From SIG565 sp045646145 (lineage in GTDB: Bacteria; Bacillota; Clostridia; Oscillospirales; Acutalibacteraceae), in NCBI GenBank assembly GCA_045646145.1, contig JAZRKE010000008.1:1-38654 (forward strand): DNA of 38,654 nt, written 5' to 3'. The translations under genes and the position numbers were made by a program. Below are positions 16,765 through 22,594 of this stretch, in pieces (the stretch's first letter is position 1; every line of letters starts with the position of its first letter). Below the pieces are notes generated by a model that ran no database searches, was not told the origin of the DNA, and saw only the letters and a program-made list of their open reading frames with translations.

Positions 16765-17763
16765 ATGTCAAAAAAGCAACGGTCACTATTTATTCAGAGC
16801 ATGACCGCCATTGAGGGATGCTATTCATATCGGTATGATAAACATTCTGCAAAACATCAAAACGGTCAAGCAGAGCAAGGTTGGAGAGTGTGTAGCTTCT
16901 CTGCCAAGTCAAACCTACTTGACACGGCACACAACCTCTGCGAATACATCAAAGAGCATTACCCTGACATTGACAAGGTGCGACAGATTCGCCCGTCACA
17001 CTGTCAAGAGTGGCTTGATAGCAAAGCAAAAGACGGATGCTCGTATAGTACTATTGAAACCTACAAAAGCAATTTAATGAAATTGTCACGGGTTATCAAT
17101 CATCACTTTGGAGTGCATACCAACTTTGAAACAAAGGTCAATGCAGAACTTATCCCCGACAGGACAAGTCCAAGAGAATTTGCCTTGACACATGATGAGG
17201 TGCAAAGGGTCAAAGACTCTATTGGCAAACCTTGTCATTCAAGCAACTTCTTCATTTTCTCGTCTTACACCTGCTGCAGAGTCAATCAAGTTTCCGTCTT
17301 GCAGAAAAAACACATCACCTTTGGCGATGACGGGCAAACAGTTAGTGTGTTACTTGAAAAGGATAAGGGCGGCCGCAAAAATTTAATTGAGGTCACCGAC
17401 AAGGATTTTTATTCTTTCTGCCGATTGCTCACATCTGACAAAGGGGATAATGATTCCTTATTCGGCAATATCAAACCTAATTCTGCAAATCGTTGGTTAA
17501 ACAGGAAACTTGCCGCTCTCTCAATTACAACCCCACAAGCAAAAACGGTCGGTCTAAAGAGTGTTTTAAAATGCGGTAATCACAGTGTGCGTAAAAGTTC
17601 CATAATTGCCTACTACAACAAGCAATATCAACATTATATTGAGTTGGGCTATTTGCCATCCGAAGCCGATAAAACAGCAAAGAGCGACTGTTGTGTTCGT
17701 CTTTCGCACAACTCAGAAAAGAGGTCGGATATCATACAAATTTATCTCGGTGCAAAATCATAA
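16765..17763 (+). CDS. Tyrosine recombinase (atypical)
   Basis: A 332-residue site-specific recombinase. The N-terminal core-binding region has the usual helices (HCQEWLDSKAKDGCSYSTIETYKSNLMKL). The catalytic set can be read: R172 (CCRVNQ), a Lys in the EKDKGGRK turn, H273 and R276 (HSVRKSS), H315 (LSHNS) and the nucleophile Y327 (IYLGA). The box I sequence differs from the common TGLRxxEL, so it is not a close relative of the integrase at 18617. The start follows GAAAGGAG. The long leader before it suggests tight control. Possible jobs are inversion or resolution inside the island, or a second integrase. Confidence 0.8.
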   Translation: MSKKQRSLFIQSMTAIEGCYSYRYDKHSAKHQNGQAEQGWRVCSFSAKSNLLDTAHNLCEYIKEHYPDIDKVRQIRPSHCQEWLDSKAKDGCSYSTIETYKSNLMKLSRVINHHFGVHTNFETKVNAELIPDRTSPREFALTHDEVQRVKDSIGKPCHSSNFFIFSSYTCCRVNQVSVLQKKHITFGDDGQTVSVLLEKDKGGRKNLIEVTDKDFYSFCRLLTSDKGDNDSLFGNIKPNSANRWLNRKLAALSITTPQAKTVGLKSVLKCGNHSVRKSSIIAYYNKQYQHYIELGYLPSEADKTAKSDCCVRLSHNSEKRSDIIQIYLGAKS

Positions 17764-17784
17764 AAAAATTTTTCTGTAAAATTC

Positions 17785-17813
17785 TTGACAAATAAAAATT
17801 AATTGGTTAGATT
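17785..17813 (+). promoter_or_regulatory. Promoter of the xis-int operon
   Basis: TTGACA (17785-17790), a 17-bp spacer, TAGATT (17808-17813). It serves the three genes from 17986 to 19759. Confidence 0.7.
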
Positions 17814-17882
17814 CTTAAATGTAGGGTGACTACACAAAGATTTTTAAGGTTTTTATTTAATTTATTTGGTGGAATTTAATAT

Positions 17883-17931
17883 ATGAAGGCGGAATGCACC
17901 GAGGAATACCCTCGGTGTATTCTGCCTTTTT
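17883..17931 (+). terminator. Attenuator before the xis-int operon
   Basis: A 16-bp stem (17888-17903/17911-17926) followed by TTTTT lies between promoter and first gene. An ATG at 17883 opens a short frame through the stem (MKAECTEEY...); its first bases, ATGAAGGYGGAA, match the mini-ORF at 16450. Attenuation by a translated leader, as described for Tn916, is possible. The stem may also end transcripts from the upstream recombinase. Confidence 0.7.
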
Positions 17932-17985
17932 CTTTATCTGTTTGTTTTCCTACGAAAATAATTCTACCAAAGGAGTGTGTTGTAT

Positions 17986-18399
17986 ATGTACAACCCCATT
18001 CATCTGTACACAGATACAGAAAAAGATTATGTTATGTTTCAAGATTATGTTCGCTCGGTAACGGATAGAGGGACTTATAATTCCGTTTCGTTCCTTGCAA
18101 ACTCAAACAACCGTGGACCAAAGGCTCCACTTGTTTCGGTTATGTGTTTTGAGAATGATATAGGTATCAATTTCAAAAAACTGACTGACCACACCAAAGG
18201 TCGCTTTGTTACCATTTTTGCCGAAGAGCGAATTTTTGGCGGTAAAAAGAGTTATAAAGCGATTGGAATTTCCCTTGCACCGAAAGAATTTAAGGAAGAA
18301 ACACATCCCGTTGACGATGCCGAGGTTCAGCCCGATTTAAACGGGTATGAGCAACTTGCATTTGATTTTGTCAACGATGAAGTGGGAAAGGATGAGTAA
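17986..18399 (+). CDS. Unrecognised island protein, possible OB-fold
   Basis: A 137-residue soluble protein. It has alternating hydrophobic strands in the middle (VSFLANSNNRG, LVSVMCFEN, GRFVTIFAEERIFGGKKSYKAIGISL) and an acidic C-terminal tail ending DFVNDEVGKDE. The strand pattern with an acidic tip is reminiscent of single-strand DNA-binding proteins, but I see no clear match, so the function stays open. The ATG at 17986 follows AGGAG; the track of in-frame GTG/TTG codons just before it is less likely. First gene of the xis-int operon; the next start is 1 nt after its stop. Confidence 0.7.
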   Translation: MYNPIHLYTDTEKDYVMFQDYVRSVTDRGTYNSVSFLANSNNRGPKAPLVSVMCFENDIGINFKKLTDHTKGRFVTIFAEERIFGGKKSYKAIGISLAPKEFKEETHPVDDAEVQPDLNGYEQLAFDFVNDEVGKDE

Positions 18400-18400
18400 T

Positions 18401-18601
18401 ATGGCAAATAAAAATAATACTCCTCACTTACCACGAATGATGACAGTTCGACAAGTAGCAGCAACAGGAATCTTACCCGAAAGTGCAATACGGAATATGC
18501 TACGGGAAAATAAACTTCCCGCCGTGTATTCGGGCAAGAAAGCATTTATAAACTTTGATTTAATGTGTCAGCAACTATCCAATTTAGGAAATGTTAGTTG
18601 A
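18401..18601 (+). CDS. xis: Excisionase-like small HTH protein
   Basis: A 66-residue protein with a winged-helix/excisionase pattern: MTVRQVAATGILPESAIRNMLRENKLPAVYSGKKAFINFD. This DNA-bending family directs integrases toward excision. The size and the position immediately upstream of an integrase are typical. The start at 18401 has GGAAAGG 10 nt before it; an in-frame ATG at 18392 would be too close to that site. Confidence 0.8.
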   Translation: MANKNNTPHLPRMMTVRQVAATGILPESAIRNMLRENKLPAVYSGKKAFINFDLMCQQLSNLGNVS

Positions 18602-18616
18602 GAAAGGAAGTAAAAT

Positions 18617-19759
18617 ATGGATATAAAAGGTGTAGTACAACGGGGTCCGAATACCTATCGTTTTACAGTTTCAAGTGGTTTTGACGGAAACGGAAAGAAT
18701 GTCCGTCATACAATGACTTTCAAGGTGCCAGAGGGTACACCGCCTACAAAGGCAGAAAAACTTGTTATGGAAGCATATACAGACTTCTCTCGCAAGTGCA
18801 AAAACTCCCAAGGCCTTAATGAACATATGCGATTTAAGGAATTGGTGGAAATATATCTTAATCAATATGCAGCAAATGAATTAAAACCCGTAACCACATA
18901 CAATTACAAAAGGGATTTAGAAGTTCATATGTTGCCTGTGTTTGCGAATAAAAAGATTAAGGATATTACCACACAATCATTAACAAAGTTCTTTCTGGGG
19001 CTTGACAAAGCCCCAGAGACTACCCGTAAATTAAAGACTGTTATGTCAAGTGTATTTGCATATGCTGTCAAGCAAGGGTACATAAAAGAGAATCCGTGTG
19101 TCGGTGCATTGCATAAGAAAGATACTACAAATAAAAGAAAGATTAAGTATCTAAACAAGGAACAATGCCAAAAACTTATGCAACTGACAAGCGAATACAG
19201 TACCCTTAACACCGTTATACAGTTTTTGTTGTTTACGGGGTTAAGAATCGGCGAGTGCTTGGCTTTGAGGTGGTCAAATATTGATTTTGTAAATGATACA
19301 ATCAAAATTGAAAACACTCTCTGCTTTGCCGATGACAAATGGTTTTTGGCAGCACCCAAAACCGCAACAAGTTACAGAACACTTAAACTCGGCACATACA
19401 CAAAGGAATTGTTGTTAAGGCATAAACGAGAGCAAGACAAGTTAAAAAAGATTGTAGGCAATAATTGGGCACACCCTGATATTGTATTTACTTCTGTAAT
19501 AGGTAATTACTACGACAGGTCATATGTGAACAAGGAACTCAAAAAAATCCTTGCAAGCAATGATATGCCCATTATAAGTGCACACGGGCTCCGACATAGC
19601 AATGCAAGTCTTATGATAAATAACGGCATTGATGTTAAAGCGGTTTCCCAGCATTTAGGCCATTGTAATATTGCAATCACGGGAGATATTTATTCCCATA
19701 TCTTTGAGGAATACAAGGCGAGAATAGCAAAATGTCTTGAAGATGACCTCATTTCTTAA
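18617..19759 (+). CDS. int: Tyrosine integrase
   Basis: A 380-residue phage/ICE-type integrase. There is an N-terminal arm-binding beta domain (residues 1-60), a SAM-like core-binding domain (about 70-165) and a catalytic domain with R210 (TGLRIGE), H323 and R326 (HGLRH), H349 (LGHCN) and the nucleophile Y359 (IYSHIF). All key residues are present, so it is probably active. It is the last gene of its operon, 15 nt after xis, with AAAGGAAG as ribosome binding site. A terminator and then three TTGGTGCAAA repeats follow directly, the usual place for the att site of this type of element. Confidence 0.95.
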   Translation: MDIKGVVQRGPNTYRFTVSSGFDGNGKNVRHTMTFKVPEGTPPTKAEKLVMEAYTDFSRKCKNSQGLNEHMRFKELVEIYLNQYAANELKPVTTYNYKRDLEVHMLPVFANKKIKDITTQSLTKFFLGLDKAPETTRKLKTVMSSVFAYAVKQGYIKENPCVGALHKKDTTNKRKIKYLNKEQCQKLMQLTSEYSTLNTVIQFLLFTGLRIGECLALRWSNIDFVNDTIKIENTLCFADDKWFLAAPKTATSYRTLKLGTYTKELLLRHKREQDKLKKIVGNNWAHPDIVFTSVIGNYYDRSYVNKELKKILASNDMPIISAHGLRHSNASLMINNGIDVKAVSQHLGHCNIAITGDIYSHIFEEYKARIAKCLEDDLIS

Positions 19760-19768
19760 ATACGAAGA

Positions 19769-19806
19769 TAGCAGTGTGAAACAGAAAAATCACACTGCTA
19801 TTTTTT
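19769..19806 (+). terminator. Integrase terminator
   Basis: An 11-bp stem (19769-19779/19790-19800) and six Ts, 10 bp after the int stop. Confidence 0.9.
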
Positions 19807-19825
19807 ATTGCCTTTTTGCTCTGTG

Positions 19826-19860
19826 TTGGTGCAAAAATCTTGGTGCAAATTTGGTGCAAA
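19826..19860 (+). repeat. att-like repeat cluster (site B)
   Basis: TTGGTGCAAA at 19826-19835, 19840-19849 and 19851-19860 directly after the integrase terminator. The last two have the same 11-bp spacing as sites A and C and the same following ACTTT as site C. Confidence 0.65.
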
Positions 19861-20006
19861 ACTTTATGAAACTACATAAACTTTCTGCAACGATATTCAA
19901 TTTCGGCAAAACAAAACTGCACAATACACACGATTTTCAACGATATTACACGATATAAACGGTACACCGAAAACTCCAAGAAATAATTTCGACCAAGGTC
20001 AAAAAC

Positions 20007-20038
20007 AAAATGCTCTGCTTTTATGCAGAGCATTTTTT
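20007..20038. terminator. Stand-alone terminator-like hairpin
   Basis: A 12-bp stem AAAATGCTCTGC/GCAGAGCATTTT (20007-20018/20025-20036) with T-rich and A-rich flanks, so it could work both ways. No gene lies close on either strand. The 440 bp around it (19861-20300) are otherwise non-coding. Confidence 0.6.
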
Positions 20039-20060
20039 GTTTATCTCTTTGAGAACAGTT

Positions 20061-20149
20061 ATATTCGCCTTTCGGCGAGTTCTATTGCTTCGCAGTTTTA
20101 TTATGCTTCGCATAGTGGTATTTGCTTCGCGAGTTTTGTAGGCGAATAT
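20061..20149. repeat. Hairpin array with GCTTCGC units
   Basis: ATATTCGCC (20061-20069) pairs with GGCGAATAT (20141-20149). Between them GCTTCGC recurs at 20087, 20105 and 20124, each in a small hairpin context, separated by T/A-rich linkers of 11-12 nt. Non-coding. Confidence 0.6.
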
Positions 20150-20155
20150 TTCTCC

Positions 20156-20280
20156 GCAAGATAAATCTTGCTACGAAGAATGACGGTGCTATGCACCTTA
20201 TTGAATATCACTGAAACCATAGGTTTCAATATCACTTTTGCGGGTGCAAAAATATCACTCCGATAAAGTCGGAATATTCC
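20156..20280 (+). repeat. Alternating hairpin and AATATCACT array
   Basis: Hairpins at 20156-20171, 20185-20197, 20213-20227, 20237-20250 and 20260-20272 all differ in sequence. After the second, the identical 9-mer AATATCACT stands between them at 20204, 20228 and 20251, with a degenerate AATATTCC at 20273, giving a 22-24 nt period. Non-coding; see findings. Confidence 0.7.
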
Positions 20281-20321
20281 TTTATGCCTTATTTTTCGTC
20301 TTGGTGTAAATTTGGTGCAAA
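20281..20321 (+). repeat. Right att-like direct repeat (site C)
   Basis: TTTATGCCTT-ATTTTT, then TTGGTGTAAA (20301-20310) and TTGGTGCAAA (20312-20321). It mirrors site A and lies 7 nt from the stop of the XRE gene. Confidence 0.65.
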
Positions 20322-20328
20322 CTTTTTC

Positions 20329-20652
20329 TTATTCAGATAAAAGTTTTTCTCTAATTTCTTTAAGCTTTTGCTCTAAAAGGTCAATCTCATTTATAATTTC
20401 AAATTTCTTGTCTATTTTCAGAGGTGCGCCATCGTGGGTTTGCAAATCGTTATCTATTAAACTGCCCAGAGTAACCCCGAATTCTTTAAAAACAGTATCT
20501 GAAAGTTGCTTTATTTGAAAATTTGGAACGCCGGATTTTTCCCAATAAGCATATGTCGAGCGTTTAATACCAAGCTTTTGGGCAAAATCCGCTTGTGTGA
20601 GTTTATTTAGTTTTCTTAAATGACGTAAATTTTTACACAAAAGATTTTGCAT
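20329..20652 (-). CDS. XRE-type HTH regulator
   Basis: A 107-residue DNA-binding protein. Residues about 8-62 are a Cro/C1-type helix-turn-helix (LRKLNKLTQADFAQKLGIKRSTYAYWEKSG). The C-terminal 30 residues form a charged coiled coil (NEIDLLEQKLKEIREKLL), probably for dimer formation. The ATG at 20652 follows GGAG; the longer upstream frame would include the leader terminator. It is controlled by leader RNA copy 2. It may be a repressor for the island or a cargo gene; the target is not evident. Confidence 0.85.
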   Translation of the reverse strand: MQNLLCKNLRHLRKLNKLTQADFAQKLGIKRSTYAYWEKSGVPNFQIKQLSDTVFKEFGVTLGSLIDNDLQTHDGAPLKIDKKFEIINEIDLLEQKLKEIREKLLSE

Positions 20653-20664
20653 AGTTTTTCTCCA

Positions 20665-20806
20665 AAATAAAAAAGTGCATCCCATTAAGAGACGCACCGA
20701 AAAACGCATCTCTCAATGTTGCTACACATCTGCACAAAGTCAGGGAGAGAGAATACATTTTTACCAAATAGTATTCCCTGACAATGTGCATATTCGGATG
20801 TGTAGC
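20665..20806 (-). ncRNA. Structured leader RNA, copy 2
   Basis: On the minus strand the RNA starts at a perfect 10-bp stem (20797-20806 with 20721-20730), stacked on a 6-bp stem (20785-20790/20731-20736). Further stems follow at 20777-20782/20739-20744 and 20771-20776/20751-20756. The apical string TTTGGTAAAAATG (20756-20768) is identical to copy 1. Past the long stem, GCGTTTTTCGGTGCG (20693-20707) matches copy 1. AGAGATGC (20706-20713) can pair with GCGTCTCT (20688-20695) as an antiterminator, against the terminator stem 20675-20683/20689-20697 followed by a U-rich run. Confidence 0.75.
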
Positions 20807-20812
20807 ATCGAT

Positions 20813-20841
20813 ATTATATCACAATAACAAGATTTTGTAAA
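20813..20841 (-). promoter_or_regulatory. Promoter of leader RNA copy 2 and XRE gene
   Basis: On the minus strand, TTTACA (20836-20841), a 17-bp spacer and TATAAT (20813-20818). Transcription would begin at the long stem, as in copy 1. Confidence 0.75.
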
Positions 20842-20866
20842 CACTTGAATTTAATATAGAATAAAA

Positions 20867-20900
20867 CAAGAGCCTGTTCGCCGTGGCGAATAGGCTCTTG
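20867..20900 (-). terminator. Deacetylase terminator
   Basis: A 16-bp imperfect stem (20867-20882/20885-20900) followed on the minus strand by a T-rich run, about 105 bp after the deacetylase stop. It shares the TTCGCC-rT-GGCGAA core with the palindrome at 5796-5835. Confidence 0.7.
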
Positions 20901-21005
20901 GGTTGTGTGAGAAGATTAAATTTAATTAAAAGCTAAATTAAATTCGTTTTATCTGAGCAAAGCTCAATTTAGCCCACAGGTGAATTTGGTTGAGCAGCTT
21001 TGCCG

Positions 21006-22262
21006 CTATGCTTTCTTCTTATTTAAAACAAAAATTAAAACTATTACAGCGGCGATTATTAGTACGACGGCTACAACGCCGATGATGATAAATGCGGTGT
21101 AATCCTTGCTGGGCTGAATTACTGCAGTGGAATCGTTATTATCGGTTTTATCGATGCCGGCAGTGTTATTGTTATTGGGGTCTGTGTTGGTTGGTTCGGA
21201 ATTGTTTGGTGTGGAATTGTTGGTCTGAGAATTACCGGGTTGTGAATTACCGGGTTGTGAATTGCCGGACTGTGAATTATCCGGTTCGGAATTGCTGTAC
21301 TGTGAATTATCCGGCTCGGTTGATTCTATAACAGGTTTTACGGTAAGGTTGTTGGTAACGTTGGATACATCGGTATCCCAGTTATAACCTGACGGTGCTT
21401 TAGCGGCGGTGCCTTTAACTACTACCTGTGAATTAATAACTTTGCCTGAAATATCGGTGAAATTAACGGTGTAGTAGGTGGGGCCAAAAGTCTGAGACGG
21501 AGAGTAATTACCGTAGGTTTCGAACATATATTTAAGTGTTACACATTCGGCACCTTCCGTTGAATCGATAAATTTCAAAATTTCTTCAAGTAATTCAATT
21601 TTAATGTCTTGGTCACCGTGTCCTGCGAAAACAACCCATTTTTTATTGTCAACAGCATCTTTGATAGTACGCTTGACTGCGGCAAAGGAGGTTTCATTAA
21701 GCCAGATTCGTTTAATGCCGCTATATTGTTCACCAATACCGTAACAATTAGAATATTTGAAACCATACTTACTGGCAAGTTCCCCAATAATAGTATAATC
21801 CTTAACGGGATTGCCGTCTGCTGCTTCATTACAGGCGATTATACCGTTAACATTATATTCTGAGGCATCCCAAACGGCGCGTGCTTTTGAAAATTGTTCT
21901 TCAACCTCTTCGGGAGTAGTTTGCGGGGTAAAATGCTTATGCCTATAGTTATGTGCCAATATTTCACCACCGTGGTTCTGTATATCTGTTAGCCACATTT
22001 TTACCTGAATGGGATTTTCACCTTCGCCTTCAACAATTTTATAAGCGGGAATTGCAACACACAAAGGCATATTATATTTCTGGAATAATTTTATATACCG
22101 TCCTGTAGAGGGGTAGGCATCATCTATTACGAATGACACATAACCTTTATTATATTTTTCCCAACTAAAATTTGCTTCTGCAGCAGATGCAGGCATGAAA
22201 AACATTAGTAGGGATAAAACAGCAATCAAAGAGGTGCAGACCATTTTTTTAAACACGATCAT
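21006..22262 (-). CDS. Membrane-anchored polysaccharide deacetylase
   Basis: A 418-residue extracellular protein with an N-terminal signal peptide (about residues 1-28). The NodB-type catalytic domain shows D47-D48 (VIDDAYP) as the base/metal pair and H104 and H108 (HNYRH) as zinc ligands; a later FAGHGD is also typical. The family removes acetyl groups from cell-wall or other glycans. A small beta domain is followed by a 70-residue Asn/Ser/Pro-rich spacer (SQPGNSQ-like repeats) and a C-terminal membrane helix with a KKK tail, so the enzyme is held on the cell surface. The ATG at 22262 follows AAAGGA; a longer in-frame start upstream has no such site. Confidence 0.85.
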   Translation of the reverse strand: MIVFKKMVCTSLIAVLSLLMFFMPASAAEANFSWEKYNKGYVSFVIDDAYPSTGRYIKLFQKYNMPLCVAIPAYKIVEGEGENPIQVKMWLTDIQNHGGEILAHNYRHKHFTPQTTPEEVEEQFSKARAVWDASEYNVNGIIACNEAADGNPVKDYTIIGELASKYGFKYSNCYGIGEQYSGIKRIWLNETSFAAVKRTIKDAVDNKKWVVFAGHGDQDIKIELLEEILKFIDSTEGAECVTLKYMFETYGNYSPSQTFGPTYYTVNFTDISGKVINSQVVVKGTAAKAPSGYNWDTDVSNVTNNLTVKPVIESTEPDNSQYSNSEPDNSQSGNSQPGNSQPGNSQTNNSTPNNSEPTNTDPNNNNTAGIDKTDNNDSTAVIQPSKDYTAFIIIGVVAVVLIIAAVIVLIFVLNKKKA

Positions 22263-22297
22263 AAGACATATTCCTTTATAAATATTTTTGTATTTTA

Positions 22298-22326
22298 ATT
22301 GTATCATAAAAACACCAGAATGTCAA
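22298..22326 (-). promoter_or_regulatory. Deacetylase promoter
   Basis: On the minus strand, a perfect TTGACA (22321-22326), a 17-bp spacer and TACAAT (22298-22303). Confidence 0.8.
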
Positions 22327-22479
22327 CGAATGCACAAAATCTACAAAATATAGCAAAAAAACGACAAAATATTGAATATATAGATGTTTTTGTAAAATTG
22401 TTTATTTAAAGGTTATAAAAAAACAAGTTAATATTATGACAAATAGGTCAAAATGCTAAAATTTTTAGTGCAAAATAAC

Positions 22480-22508
22480 TTGACATAGGGCTTTCATTTT
22501 GGTATTAT
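22480..22508 (+). promoter_or_regulatory. Promoter of the sugar ABC operon
   Basis: TTGACA (22480-22485), a 17-bp spacer and TATTAT (22503-22508), the same boxes as the rplM promoter. The leader is about 80 nt. Confidence 0.85.
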
Positions 22509-22594
22509 TGTATATCATAGACGATAGTGTGAAATGGGGTAGTGCCCATAGAGCATTATATGAGCTAAATTAGTTTTATTGGAGGGAACGGTGC

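Larger units (their letters stand above)
14851..20321. mobile_element. Integrative island, possibly accreted
   Basis: The segment between the att-like repeats at 14851-14891 and 20281-20321 holds two tyrosine recombinases, an excisionase-like protein, a lipoprotein and several attenuator leaders, with no housekeeping genes. Both end repeats share TTTATGCCTT, ATTTTT and two TTGGTGCAAA-type units 11 bp apart. A third repeat directly follows the integrase gene at 19826-19860, so the mobile unit may instead be 14851-19860, with 19861-20321 as a scar of another event. No conjugation or replication genes are present, so it would need help to move between cells. Confidence 0.65.

Noticed and set aside
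17883..18068. A 61-codon frame as a real protein gene
   Set aside because: It runs through the attenuator stem and into the next gene; at most its first codons act as a leader peptide.
19737..19958. A 73-codon frame overlapping the end of the integrase gene
   Set aside because: It spans the integrase terminator and the att-like repeats and has no start signals.
20204..20280. Short regularly spaced direct repeats that could suggest a CRISPR array
   Set aside because: The repeat is only 9 nt, the spacers are self-complementary hairpins of about 14 nt, and no cas gene is present.
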